Shown: positions 8,729 to 18,253 of the stretch, one piece after another
Layout of the letters: each line of letters begins with the position of its first letter
Position numbering within the stretch: the stretch's first letter is position 1
Source: an uncultured Chitinophaga sp.
GTDB lineage: Bacteria > Bacteroidota > Bacteroidia > Chitinophagales > Chitinophagaceae
NCBI RefSeq assembly: GCF_937898475.1
Contig: NZ_CALEJS010000011.1
Location: forward strand, 62,001-126,000
Length of the DNA: 64,000 nucleotides
Direction of reading: 5' to 3'
The notes under the pieces: generated by a model
What the model was told of the DNA's origin: nothing
Databases searched by the model: none
Seen by the model: the letters and a program-made list of their open reading frames with translations, nothing else
Position numbers and translations under genes: made by a program

Positions 8729-9931
8729 CTATTTTACCCTTGGCAGGCCGATAATGAAGGTGGCGCCGTTATTCACTTCGCTCACGGCGGTAATAAAGCC
8801 ATTGTGCTGTTCCATGATCTTTTTGCAGATAGACAGTCCGATACCGGAACCTTCTATTTCATGATAGCTGTGCAGGCGTTTGAACACGATAAAGATATCT
8901 TCCAGGTATTTGCTTTCAAACCCGATACCATTGTCCTTTACATAGATATTATAGAAGCTGATATCCCCGTTGCCATTCACCAATTCTTTGGGGGGCGCTT
9001 CCTGCTTTGCATAAATATGCACCTGGGGGATGCCGTCTTTCTTTCGGAACTTGATGGCGTTGCCGATCAGGTTATAGAACACCTGCTGCATCAGCGTAGG
9101 AATGGCGTACACGGCAGGCAGCGGGTCTATCATTACCTGCGTGTTGGTTTGCTGTATCTGGTGGTCCAGCTCCTTCACCGCTTCCTGCACAATACCGTTC
9201 AGGTTCACTTCCACAAAATCGCCTTTGCTGACGGAGTGGCGGGAAAAGCGCAGCAGGTCGTTCACCAGCTGCTGCATCCGTTCCGTTGCATTGGTGATCT
9301 TGAGGATATGCTTGCTGATTTCATCCGTTTGCGGTTTCTTCTGCAGGATGAGGTCACTGAACATACGGATCTTACGCAGGGGCTCCTGCAGGTCGTGCGA
9401 GGCGATGTAGGCAAAGCGGTCCAGCTCTTCGTTGGCCGCTTTCAGCTGCATGTTGTTCTGCAGCAGCTGGCTGTTCAGCTCCCGCACCCGTAGCTCGGAG
9501 GCCTGGCGTTCTTCTATCTCGCGCTCCAGGGACAGCGTTTTGCGGTACAGCTCTACAAACAGTCCCACTTTTACCCGTAACAGTTCAGGGTTAACGGGCT
9601 TGTACAGAAAATCAACGGCGCCGGCTTTATAGCCCTTGAACATATCTTCTTCGCCATGACTGAAAGCGGTGATAAAGATAATGGGAATGTTCTTCAGCTT
9701 TTCGCGCTGGTAGATCATGGAAGCGGTTTCAAAGCCATTCATATCCGGCATCTGTACATCCATCAGGATAAGAGAAAAATCGGTTTCCCCGAGCAGTATT
9801 TTTAATGCTGCTCTTCCGGAACTGGCTTTGACGGTAGTATAGTTCTCGCGTTCCAGTATAGTGGATATGGAAAGTAGATTATCCTGCCGGTCGTCTACTA
9901 CCAATATTTTGATTTGATCTTTTTCGTGCAC
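8729..9931 (-). CDS. REC-histidine kinase (response-regulator-linked sensor kinase)
   Basis: The 400-residue protein has no membrane helix. Residues 7-125 are a receiver domain with acidic Asp13/Asp14, phospho-acceptor Asp58 (LILMDVQMPDMNG) and Lys111 (YKPVNPE). Residues 130-170 are a coiled coil. His179 in ASHDLQEPLRKIRMFSDL is the HisKA phosphorylation site. The ATPase domain follows, with an N box (FYNLIGNAIKFRKK) and GSGIGLSICKKI. Such REC-HK proteins pass phosphate from another kinase onward or are controlled by it. The start is a GTG. It follows the poly-HAMP kinase with a 33-bp gap in the same direction, so the two probably work in one relay. Confidence 0.9.
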   Translation of the reverse strand: MHEKDQIKILVVDDRQDNLLSISTILERENYTTVKASSGRAALKILLGETDFSLILMDVQMPDMNGFETASMIYQREKLKNIPIIFITAFSHGEEDMFKGYKAGAVDFLYKPVNPELLRVKVGLFVELYRKTLSLEREIEERQASELRVRELNSQLLQNNMQLKAANEELDRFAYIASHDLQEPLRKIRMFSDLILQKKPQTDEISKHILKITNATERMQQLVNDLLRFSRHSVSKGDFVEVNLNGIVQEAVKELDHQIQQTNTQVMIDPLPAVYAIPTLMQQVFYNLIGNAIKFRKKDGIPQVHIYAKQEAPPKELVNGNGDISFYNIYVKDNGIGFESKYLEDIFIVFKRLHSYHEIEGSGIGLSICKKIMEQHNGFITAVSEVNNGATFIIGLPRVK

Positions 9932-9964
9932 ACCGTCAGTTTTAAAATAACTATTCTTAGCAGA

Positions 9965-12900
9965 TCATCTGTATAGCCAGATACGCATCAGCGATAGCAG
10001 TTGATCAATTTTCACAGGCTTAGTAATATAATCCGATGCGCCGGCTTCCAGGCACTTCTCCCGGTCGCCCTTCATCGCTTTTGCTGTCACCGCGATTATG
10101 GGAAGTGCACTGTTCTTGTGCTCCCGGCGTATTTTCTGCATTGTTTCATAGCCGTCCATTTCAGGCATCATAATGTCCATCAGCACAATATCTATCTGGT
10201 TGTTCTCTGTCATGATGTTGATCGCTTCCATACCACTTTCCGCGGTGATGGTATTGATCTGGTACCTTTCAAACGCGGTGGTCAGTGCAAACAGGTTTCT
10301 TACGTCATCATCCACCACCAGCACGTTCTTATGAAGCAATACGTCTTTCCTGGAGCGCAGGTCTTCGATGATCTTACGCTTCTCCTGCGGCAGCACCTGG
10401 TGGTTCAGATGCAACTGCATTACGGTTTCTTCCAGCAACAATTCAAGGGAGCTGCTACCCTTTGTCAGGATCTTATTCGTGTATTGCTTAAGTTTAGACT
10501 TCTCCATGTTGGAGAAATCCTTTGCCGAATAAACAATAACAGGGGTGCCATTATGCTTATTCAGGGTATAAATCGTAGAGATGAATTCTGTCCCTTCAAT
10601 ATCAGGTAGGGTGTAATCGGCAATAATGCAATCATACAAATTATTCCTGATTTGTTCAAGCGCTGATTTTCCATCCCCCATCACATCGATCCGGATGAGG
10701 TCGTCATTATCCAGTATACGGCTGATCTGGCTGGCGTCTGTTTCGTTATCTTCTACAACCAGCACTTTCTTCTGCCTGCGGTTGTTCTGTTCAAGAATGG
10801 CTTTGAACAGCTCGGTAAGCGCTTCGGTTTTCATGGGCTTCAGGTTGAAGCTGCGTGCCCCGCGCTGTAATGCCAGCTGGCGGTTTTCTTCACCGGATAT
10901 CAGGTGAATGGGAATGTGCCGCAGGTTCACATCGTTCTTGAAAATGTCCAGCACCCGCCAACCGCTGGCGTCAGGCAGTTTCACATCCAGGGTTACGGCA
11001 ATGGGGCTGTACTTATTGGTAAGGTCCAGCACTTCTCCGAAACTGGTGGCTACTACCACTTTCAGATCCATTTCGTGGGCTTTCTCCTGCATGATCTTGG
11101 CAAAGCGCACATCATCTTCCACGATGAGGATCACTTTGTCTCCCTCTGCTATATGTGTTCTGTCGTCGCCTGTTTCATTGATGATCTCGTTAAGGCCTTC
11201 CAGGTCTCTCGGTTCTACGGCACGTATAGTAGGAACCGAGCGGAGGGTCAATGTACTGTCACTTTCTTCCAGCTTATATTCTCCTGGCTTCAGCGTGCTC
11301 GGCTTTTCCTTGATGATGGTATCGGGGTTATAGCCCAGGGGCAGGAACAGCGTAAAGGTACTGCCTCTGCCCACTTCGCTTTCCAGTTCAATGGAACCAC
11401 CCAGCAGGTCTGCCAGGCCACGGCTGATGGAAAGCCCCAGGCCTGTACCACCGTATTTGCGGCTGGTAGAACCTTCTGCCTGCTGGAAGGCTTCAAAGAT
11501 GATGTTCTGCTTATCCCTGGAAATGCCAATACCCGTATCTTTTATCTCGAAGGCCACCACCCGTTCAGCGCTGTCAAGACTCGCGTTGGCGGTCTTCCAG
11601 TTATGCCGCGCCTCGTATATGCGCAGGCGTACCTCTCCCTTGTCAGTGAATTTAAACGCGTTGGAGAGCAGGTTCTTCAGTATCTGGTTCAGGCGCTGCA
11701 CGTCTGTTTCCAGGCTTTGCGGCAGCTGCTCTTCTATAGAGATACCAAAGCGCAGGTTCTTGCTTTCTGATATATGCTTGAAGGTAGTTTCCACGAAGGA
11801 GATCACCTCGCTGAAACGTACGGTAATAAAATCAGTGGAGATATAACCGGATTCGATCTTGGAAAGGTCCAGTATGTCATTGATCAGCTGGATCAGATCA
11901 TCACCGCAGCTATGAATGGTTTTCGCATATCGTACCTGCTTCTCCGTGAGGTTGCCTTCATGGTTCTCGTACAGCTGCTGCGCGAGGATCAGCAGGGAGT
12001 TAAGCGGCGTTCTGAGCTCATGCGACATATTAGCCAGGAACTCCGATTTATATTTAGAGGTCAGCTGCAGCTGTTCGGCTTTTTCTTCCAGTGATCTCCT
12101 GGCTTCTTCCACTTCCTTGTTCTTGCCTTCCACTTCTTCTTTCTGTTTCACCAGCAGGTGTGCTTTATCCTGCAGCTCTTCGTTGGTTCTGCGCAGCTCA
12201 TCAGCCAGGGACTGCGACTGCTCCAGCAGTGCTTCTGTCCTGGAATTGGCTTCGATGGTGTTCAGTACGATACCGATACTTTCTGTAAGCTGGCTCAGGA
12301 AGTCCAGGTGGGTTTGGTTAAAACTGTCAAAAGAAGCCAGCTCTATCACCGCCTTGATCTGCGTTTCAAACAATACCGGCAATACTACCAGGTTGTGTGG
12401 GGAGGCTTCTCCCAGTCCTGAGCTGATCTTGATATAATCGTTGGGCACATTGGTAAGCAGTATCTGTTTCTTTTCAACGGCACATTGTCCCACCAGTCCC
12501 TGGCCCAGGGCAAATTCCCTGGTCAGGCTTACGTCGTCGCCATAGGCGTATGCCGCAAATAGTTTCAGTTTGGGTTGAGACCATTCATCCTGCTGTTCCA
12601 GTATATAGAACATACCTTTCTGCGCATTCACTACCTGCGCCAGCTCAGAGAGAATACGGCGGGTTACCGTGTTCAGGTCTTTCTGACCCTGCAGCATCTG
12701 GGTGAAGGTAGCGAGGTTTGATTTCAGCCAGTCCTGTTCCTGGTTCAGCAGTGTGGTGGTTTTCAGGTTGGCGATCATCTGGTTGATGGTATCTTTCAGC
12801 TCTTCCACCTCTCCTTTAGCATCTACGCGGATCATCTGTGTAAGATCACCTTTGGTTACGGCGGATGCCACCGCAGAAATGGCGCGCACCTGTGTGGTCA

Positions 12901-15190
12901 GGTTTTCCGCCAGCTGGTTTACGTTCTCCGTGAGGTTCTTCCAGATACCGGAAGCGCCGGGCACACTGGCCTGTCCGCCCAGCCGTCCTTCAACGCCCAC
13001 TTCACGCGCCACATTGGTTACCTGGTCGGCAAACACGGCCAGGGTATCGATCATTTCATTGATGGTTTCTGTCAGCTGTGCTACTTCACCACGGGACACG
13101 ATAGACAGTTTCTGTTTCAGGTTACCGGTGGCCACGGCGGTTACAACCTTGGCAATACCGCGCACCTGGTTGGTAAGGTTGAAGGCCATCATGTTCACAG
13201 AGTCTGTAAGGTCTTTCCAGGTACCGCCTACGCCCTGCACCTCTGCCTGGCCGCCCAGCTTACCTTCCGTACCTACTTCACGCGCCACACGGGTTACCTC
13301 AAAGGCGAAGGAGTTGAGCTGGTCCACCATCGTGTTGATGGTGTTCTTCAGATCAAGGATCTCTCCTTTAACGTCGATGGTCACTTTTTTAGACAGGTCG
13401 CCGGAGGCCACGGCCTTTGTTACTTCCGCGATGTTGCGCACCTGGGAGGTCAGGTTACCGGTCATCGAGTTCACAGAGTCTGTGAGGTCTTTCCAGGTAC
13501 CAGCTACGCCGGGCACAAATGCCTGTCCGCCCAGCTTACCGTCTGTACCTACTTCACGCGCCACGCGCGTCACTTCCGAAGCGAAGGCGCGCAGCTGGTC
13601 CACCATGGTGTTGATGGTATTCTTCAGTTTAAGGATCTCTCCTCTTACGTCTACTTCAATTTTACGGGAAAGGTCGCCATTGGCTACCGCGGTGGTTACC
13701 TCCGCGATGTTACGCACCTGGGAGGTGAGGTTGGAGGCCATGATGTTAACGGAATCGGTCAGGTCTTTCCATAGGCCTTTTACACCGGGCACATCTGCCT
13801 GGCCGCCCAGCTTACCTTCAGAACCCACCTCACGGGCTACACGAAATACTTCCGAACCGAATGCGTTGAGCTGGTCCACCATGGTATTAATGGTATTCTT
13901 CAGCTCGAGGATCTCGCCCTTAACATCCACGGTGATCTTGCGCGACAGGTCCCCTTTGGCCACTGCCGTGGTCACTTCCGCGATGTTACGCACCTGGGCC
14001 GTGAGGTTAGAGGCCATCTGGTTTACGGAGTCTGTCAGGTCTTTCCAGGTACCGCCTACGCCCTGTACTTTTGCCTGGCCGCCCAGCTTACCTTCTGTGC
14101 CTACTTCCAGCGCCACGCGGGTCACTTCCGAAGCAAAGGAGTTCAGCTGGTCCACCATGGTGTTGATGGTGTTCTTCAGTTCCAGGATCTCTCCGCGTAC
14201 ATCCACGGTGATCTTGCGCGAGAGGTCGCCCAGGGCCACCGCCGTGGTTACGTCTGCAATGTTACGCACCTGGGCCGTAAGATTACCGGCCATCTGGTTC
14301 ACAGAATCGGTAAGATCTTTCCACACCCCACCTACGCCTTTTACCGTAGCCTGGCCGCCAAGCTTACCCTCCGTACCCACTTCACGCGCTACGCGCGTTA
14401 CTTCTGAGGAGAAAGAGTTGAGCTGGTCCACCATCGTGTTGATGGTGTCTTTCAGTTCGAGTATTTCTCCTTTTACATCTACCGTGATCTTTTTGGAAAG
14501 GTCGCCCCTGGCCACCGCGGTAGTTACATCCGCGATGTTGCGCACCTGGGCGGTGAGGTTATCCGCCATCTGGTTTACAGAGTCTGTGAGATCTTTCCAC
14601 ACACCCGCCACATCTTTTACTTTTGCCTGGCCGCCCAGCTTACCTTCAGAACCTACTTCCAGGGCTACACGCGTTACCTCACGGGAGAAAAGGTTGAGTT
14701 GCTTCACCATGCCGTTCACCTCTTTGGCAATACGGGCAAACTCACCCTGCAGGATGTGATCTTCTATCTGCAGCGGCATCTCTTTTGAGAGGTCACCTTT
14801 TGCCACAGAGCTGATCACGTTTGCAATTTCAATGGTGGGGTGAACAAGGTCAGATATTAATGTATTGATAGAAAGCACGGCTTCATTCCATGAACCTTTT
14901 GCCGTACGCGGCATGGATACACGGTGATTGAGCTTTCCCATTTTACCGATGGTGTTGCGCGCCAAAAGCAGTTCTTCCACGAGCATTTCATTCAGGGTGA
15001 TAATCTCATTCACCGTATCGCAGATCTTCCCGGTAAGCCCGAGATTATCTACCGGCATACGTGCACTGAAATTTCCGTTTTTCACTTCTGAAAGCACCTG
15101 TAAGAGCTGATGCGGATTCAGCTCATCGCTGGTTACTGTTGCTGCCGCCGGCGTGGACTCCGGTACTGCAGTTTTTTTTCTTGTAGCCAT
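9965..15190 (-). CDS. soluble poly-HAMP hybrid histidine kinase with GAF and three receiver domains
   Basis: The 1741-residue protein has no signal peptide or transmembrane helix and so should be cytoplasmic. Residues about 50-815 are a tandem array of HAMP-type units of about 92 residues. Seven copies of G-[KR]-LGGQA occur, the first near residue 181 and the last near 735, and the linker motif V-x-x-G-[DN]-L recurs eight times. A GAF domain (about 835-985) and a coiled coil follow. His1057 in NMSHELRTPL is the phospho-accepting residue. The ATPase domain has GTGLGLSISRGLADLLGG. Three receivers carry Asp1402 (TLDVKLPD), Asp1525 (IADYTLPD) and Asp1672 (LMDIMMPE). The layout resembles fungal group III (Nik1/Os-1) kinases, in which the HAMP array is the sensor. 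The stimulus is unknown. It is probably co-transcribed with the REC-kinase downstream. Confidence 0.92.
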   Translation of the reverse strand: MATRKKTAVPESTPAAATVTSDELNPHQLLQVLSEVKNGNFSARMPVDNLGLTGKICDTVNEIITLNEMLVEELLLARNTIGKMGKLNHRVSMPRTAKGSWNEAVLSINTLISDLVHPTIEIANVISSVAKGDLSKEMPLQIEDHILQGEFARIAKEVNGMVKQLNLFSREVTRVALEVGSEGKLGGQAKVKDVAGVWKDLTDSVNQMADNLTAQVRNIADVTTAVARGDLSKKITVDVKGEILELKDTINTMVDQLNSFSSEVTRVAREVGTEGKLGGQATVKGVGGVWKDLTDSVNQMAGNLTAQVRNIADVTTAVALGDLSRKITVDVRGEILELKNTINTMVDQLNSFASEVTRVALEVGTEGKLGGQAKVQGVGGTWKDLTDSVNQMASNLTAQVRNIAEVTTAVAKGDLSRKITVDVKGEILELKNTINTMVDQLNAFGSEVFRVAREVGSEGKLGGQADVPGVKGLWKDLTDSVNIMASNLTSQVRNIAEVTTAVANGDLSRKIEVDVRGEILKLKNTINTMVDQLRAFASEVTRVAREVGTDGKLGGQAFVPGVAGTWKDLTDSVNSMTGNLTSQVRNIAEVTKAVASGDLSKKVTIDVKGEILDLKNTINTMVDQLNSFAFEVTRVAREVGTEGKLGGQAEVQGVGGTWKDLTDSVNMMAFNLTNQVRGIAKVVTAVATGNLKQKLSIVSRGEVAQLTETINEMIDTLAVFADQVTNVAREVGVEGRLGGQASVPGASGIWKNLTENVNQLAENLTTQVRAISAVASAVTKGDLTQMIRVDAKGEVEELKDTINQMIANLKTTTLLNQEQDWLKSNLATFTQMLQGQKDLNTVTRRILSELAQVVNAQKGMFYILEQQDEWSQPKLKLFAAYAYGDDVSLTREFALGQGLVGQCAVEKKQILLTNVPNDYIKISSGLGEASPHNLVVLPVLFETQIKAVIELASFDSFNQTHLDFLSQLTESIGIVLNTIEANSRTEALLEQSQSLADELRRTNEELQDKAHLLVKQKEEVEGKNKEVEEARRSLEEKAEQLQLTSKYKSEFLANMSHELRTPLNSLLILAQQLYENHEGNLTEKQVRYAKTIHSCGDDLIQLINDILDLSKIESGYISTDFITVRFSEVISFVETTFKHISESKNLRFGISIEEQLPQSLETDVQRLNQILKNLLSNAFKFTDKGEVRLRIYEARHNWKTANASLDSAERVVAFEIKDTGIGISRDKQNIIFEAFQQAEGSTSRKYGGTGLGLSISRGLADLLGGSIELESEVGRGSTFTLFLPLGYNPDTIIKEKPSTLKPGEYKLEESDSTLTLRSVPTIRAVEPRDLEGLNEIINETGDDRTHIAEGDKVILIVEDDVRFAKIMQEKAHEMDLKVVVATSFGEVLDLTNKYSPIAVTLDVKLPDASGWRVLDIFKNDVNLRHIPIHLISGEENRQLALQRGARSFNLKPMKTEALTELFKAILEQNNRRQKKVLVVEDNETDASQISRILDNDDLIRIDVMGDGKSALEQIRNNLYDCIIADYTLPDIEGTEFISTIYTLNKHNGTPVIVYSAKDFSNMEKSKLKQYTNKILTKGSSSLELLLEETVMQLHLNHQVLPQEKRKIIEDLRSRKDVLLHKNVLVVDDDVRNLFALTTAFERYQINTITAESGMEAINIMTENNQIDIVLMDIMMPEMDGYETMQKIRREHKNSALPIIAVTAKAMKGDREKCLEAGASDYITKPVKIDQLLSLMRIWLYR
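12780..14730 (-). repeat. tandem ~276-bp DNA repeats encoding the HAMP array
   Basis: The stretch contains seven units of about 276 bp that are very similar at the DNA level; the segments for KDLTDSVN, NTINTMVDQL and GKLGGQA recur with few changes. This similarity makes unequal recombination, and so a change in HAMP copy number, likely. Confidence 0.85.
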
Positions 15191-15341
15191 TCCCCGGATT
15201 TGTTAGATAATTGATATGCGTAAGTTAGCTCATCTTTACCTCACTTTAAAGTAATTTTCACCCTCAATTTAACGCCACTGCATTAAGTCTGCGCAATCTT
15301 TTCATAATGCTGTTCTTAGGAGCTGACTCTGCAGTAAAAAA

Positions 15342-15412
15342 TTAGTCGTTAGTGATTAGTGAACGCATCGAAATTATATCTTCATTGCATTACACTAATC
15401 ACTAACGACTAA
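15342..15412. terminator. 20-bp perfect inverted repeat with 31-base loop
   Basis: The arms 15342-15361 and 15393-15412 are exact reverse complements and are built from GTTAG/CTAAC words. The dyad lies downstream of the GAF gene and upstream of the poly-HAMP kinase, both on the minus strand, so it probably separates their transcripts. The remaining bases of the 15191-15452 gap show nothing further. Confidence 0.6.
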
Positions 15413-15452
15413 CCCCTAACGTCAGCAAGTTACTTACAGCCAGCAGCTCTTC

Positions 15453-17804
15453 CTAAACCACCCCTACCCTCAATGCCTTCAAACCACTTAGTCCCTGCAG
15501 GTCTTCCAGCTCCAGCTCTTCCAGGTCATTATGCAGTACGCCGCTTTCCTGCAGGTAGCGCATGTACGGCAGGTAATCATCCACATCCTTACTGCTGAAA
15601 TAGATCAGGGCGATCTTTCCGGGTTGGGTAAGGCGCTCGTCGGAATTGCGGATATGTACCTTATCGATCCGTTTCTTGATCATCTGGTAGCGGATGTTGT
15701 AGGTGCCTTCCACATCAAAGCGCTTTTCATCTGCACGGAAGCAGATGTCTATGGTATGGTTATGGGCAAAGATCAGCTGTGTAGTATGCAGCTCGCGGGG
15801 CAGCTGCGGTATCAGTGAGCGGGTCAGCTTGGTAATAGCCGCCATGGAAGACAGCTGCCAGAGGCGGAGGTTCTTGAGATGGAAATGATCAAAGGGCCTG
15901 TCCGGCGCGATGGACTGGCCAATATAGATATCATACTCTATCCCGTCTGTTCTGAATTTTTCGAAATAACAGGGATAGGACTGTTGCAGTGTATGCTTTT
16001 CCGTTTCAAAGTAATCGTTGACGGCGCTGTTGATCATCTGCATGGCCGCTTCCAGTGCCTGGCGGTTCTCGTGGATAGCCCCGTTGCCGCTATGGATCAG
16101 TTCTATGTAGTTTTCGATGACCGGGCGGGTAGCCGGTTCCTGGTGGGCCAGGTGCCGCAGGTAGGGCACGGTCCCCTCTGTCAGGAAAAAGTTCAGGTTG
16201 GTCTCTTCCGTTGGGTTCAGCTGATCCTGGGCCAATACCTGCTGCCATTTCTTACAGTTGAAAATGGTTTCTTCCATTAAAGAAGAGCGGTGGTATTCCT
16301 GCAGGCCGTTTAGCATTTCAGACAGGAGGTTCAGGTGAACATCCAGGTCGGCTTTTACGGCGGTATTCCTTTCAATGGTGGAGTTCCTGATATCAATAGC
16401 GCCGTACAGCGGGTACACGTCGTTAAAGAGAATGCTTTCCACTTTTGCGGGCAGCTTCTTCTTTTGCTGTATCATGAAATGCCAGGCGGCCTCGTTGAAT
16501 TTCCATTGTACCGCGGGCTGTATGGCGGTGTATTTTTCTTTTACGATGTTGTCTATCTCCAGGTTGAATTCATCGATATACACCTGGAGCAGCTGCGCAA
16601 TAGGGCCCATCGCGGGTTCCAGCAGGGCCAGCGTTTTTTCGTCAAAGGTATCGTCGCCCCAGGTATGCACACCCAGCACGCCTACCAGCACATTGTTCTG
16701 CATTACCGGCATCAGGGCAAGTGATCTTACGCCGAGGTCCTGGAACTGTTTAAGGTAAGGGTCGTTGTCATATTCTTTCTCCGGTGCTTTGAAAATATCC
16801 TGTGAGAAAAAGAATTCCGGGTGTGCTGCATAGTACTTCGCTTCTTCGCTGAACTCCTTTGGCGTGAGGGTATTTTCTCCCCATACGGCAAACAGCACCC
16901 CGGTGCCTCCTTTGGCGAAGCCGTACACCGGTTCATTGTTCACTCTTACAAAGGGAAAAAGGTCGAATTCTATTTTATTGCTCCTCACCAGCGTTTTGAG
17001 TGAACGGATCACACTTTTCTGGCTTTCCCCGTCGTCATCGCTGCTGCGGCTGAGGCGTACCTGCAGGATGTTCTTCACCGCCATCTGCGGGGTAACATCC
17101 ACCACCTTGAGCATGGCTATTCCCCGGAAGCGGAAGAGGTTCAGGGGCAGCATGGATTCCAGGATCTCATAGCTGGCGCCTGCACTGAGGTGGGTATAAA
17201 GCGCACTGCAATCCAGTTCAGGCAGCTCCCCGTTCACCGTTACATCTATGCAATCTGTATTGATGTCTACGCTGTAGTATTCCAGCAAACCGGTTTCCGA
17301 GTTGACGCCCGCATGCACAATGCCTGTTTTCACCGGCACTTCAAAATTATACAGCCTTTTCAGGATAAAGGAGTAGACCAGCTGCAGCCTTTCGCGGTGA
17401 TAGTCTTCCGGGCTTTTTTCCGATACATAGTTTTCCTGTCCGCCTTTACGCCTTCCCAGCAGTTCATACATCAAATCGGTACCGTAAAAGATGATCGGTT
17501 TCCGGAAAGGAAAGCTGAGGCCCCAGGCCAGCTGCTTCTCCGGGTACAGCGCAGGTGTGAAACAGGCGTATAAAAGCTCCAGTAAAGGTTCGTATTCATG
17601 GATCTTATCAAGCGGGATATCCTGATCGTAAACGCCCCGCTCTTCGAATCGCTGCAGTACGTCCTTATGATATACACTTTTAATGGTCTTATCGGCGCCA
17701 GCCATTTTCCTGATGCGGTCTATCACTGGCTGGAAGGAAATCTCGGCATCGATGGGCAAAGCATACGCCCGGTTGCCGGAGACGTCAAATATGGAACTTT
17801 TCAT
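15453..17804 (-). CDS. GAF domain protein of unknown function
   Basis: The 783-residue soluble protein has no signal peptide or membrane helix. Residues about 280-410 look like a GAF domain (FVRVNNEPVYGFAKGG ... VRSLALMPVMQNNVLVGVLGVHTW). It is followed by a helical stretch and then by FNDVYPLYGAIDIRNSTIERN (near residue 485). That short block resembles the DIRGFT-type metal-binding start of class III nucleotide cyclases, but I do not see the rest of a cyclase. The C-terminal half (about 500-780) is not recognisable to me. It lies directly upstream of the two kinases on the same strand, so a role in that signalling block is plausible, although the dyad at 15342-15412 separates the transcripts. 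Confidence 0.65.
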   Translation of the reverse strand: MKSSIFDVSGNRAYALPIDAEISFQPVIDRIRKMAGADKTIKSVYHKDVLQRFEERGVYDQDIPLDKIHEYEPLLELLYACFTPALYPEKQLAWGLSFPFRKPIIFYGTDLMYELLGRRKGGQENYVSEKSPEDYHRERLQLVYSFILKRLYNFEVPVKTGIVHAGVNSETGLLEYYSVDINTDCIDVTVNGELPELDCSALYTHLSAGASYEILESMLPLNLFRFRGIAMLKVVDVTPQMAVKNILQVRLSRSSDDDGESQKSVIRSLKTLVRSNKIEFDLFPFVRVNNEPVYGFAKGGTGVLFAVWGENTLTPKEFSEEAKYYAAHPEFFFSQDIFKAPEKEYDNDPYLKQFQDLGVRSLALMPVMQNNVLVGVLGVHTWGDDTFDEKTLALLEPAMGPIAQLLQVYIDEFNLEIDNIVKEKYTAIQPAVQWKFNEAAWHFMIQQKKKLPAKVESILFNDVYPLYGAIDIRNSTIERNTAVKADLDVHLNLLSEMLNGLQEYHRSSLMEETIFNCKKWQQVLAQDQLNPTEETNLNFFLTEGTVPYLRHLAHQEPATRPVIENYIELIHSGNGAIHENRQALEAAMQMINSAVNDYFETEKHTLQQSYPCYFEKFRTDGIEYDIYIGQSIAPDRPFDHFHLKNLRLWQLSSMAAITKLTRSLIPQLPRELHTTQLIFAHNHTIDICFRADEKRFDVEGTYNIRYQMIKKRIDKVHIRNSDERLTQPGKIALIYFSSKDVDDYLPYMRYLQESGVLHNDLEELELEDLQGLSGLKALRVGVV

Positions 17805-17852
17805 GACGGGTTATTCTCTGTGGGGTAAAGGTAGGAAATTGGGGGGAGCAAT

Positions 17853-18152
17853 TCACCTCACCTTCAACTTCTCCAGCATCGCCTCCGACACTTCATCCGA
17901 TGCACTTCCGTACCCCGTTACCAGCACGCCTTTCACGCCGGTCTTTGATGCAATGGCATATACCGCTGCCTCATCTGCCGGGTCGGAATTACCTTCATAC
18001 CGGTATACATCCACAATTGAAAAATCATCGAGGTGTATTTTCTCATCCCCGTGCGCCAGGTGATCACCAACAATGTTAAAGTCCACTGTAAATCCTTCTT
18101 TCCGCAATGCATCAATAGCATTGGTGACGGTGTCATAATGTACTTTACCCAT
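17853..18152 (-). CDS. small conserved Bacteroidota protein (about 100 aa)
   Basis: The 99-residue product begins HYDTVTNAIDALRKEGFTVDFN and contains FSIVDVYRYEGNSDPADEAAVYAI and GVKGVLVTGYG. From memory, relatives in Chitinophaga and neighbours are stand-alone proteins of this size, often mislabelled as phosphoribosylpyrophosphate synthetase although they are far too short to be that enzyme. The alternating beta-alpha pattern suggests a small single domain. The function is unknown. It lies 48 bp upstream of the GAF gene on the same strand and may share its transcript. Confidence 0.75.
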   Translation of the reverse strand: MGKVHYDTVTNAIDALRKEGFTVDFNIVGDHLAHGDEKIHLDDFSIVDVYRYEGNSDPADEAAVYAIASKTGVKGVLVTGYGSASDEVSEAMLEKLKVR

Positions 18153-18203
18153 AGCAAGCTGTTTTATCCAAAGATATGTTTTTTAGGCACTTATGCAAAG
18201 TGC

Positions 18204-18229
18204 GAAGCCTGCTCCATTGAGCAGGCTTC
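18204..18229 (-). terminator. strong hairpin after the second GH71/99-like gene
   Basis: A perfect 11-bp stem GAAGCCTGCTC/GAGCAGGCTTC has a 4-base loop CATT. A second small hairpin (GCACTT/AAGTGC, near 18188-18203) follows in the minus direction. The T-tract is weak, so termination is inferred from position and stem strength. Confidence 0.6.
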
Positions 18230-18253
18230 CGGTATATAACAGACAGTAAATGA

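Noticed and set aside
12702..14759. A 685-codon plus-strand open frame opposite the poly-HAMP kinase
   Set aside because: It exists only because the ~276-bp HAMP units repeat on the other strand; its product is the same Ser/Thr/Pro/Arg-rich pattern in every unit, with no start signal or known fold.
15453..17804. Adenylate/guanylate cyclase
   Set aside because: Only the short DIRNS-like block fits; the other cyclase motifs are not seen, so the label would overstate the evidence.
17853..18152. Phosphoribosylpyrophosphate synthetase
   Set aside because: Relatives carry this label but the protein is only 99 residues, about a third of the enzyme, and has no PRPP-binding motif.
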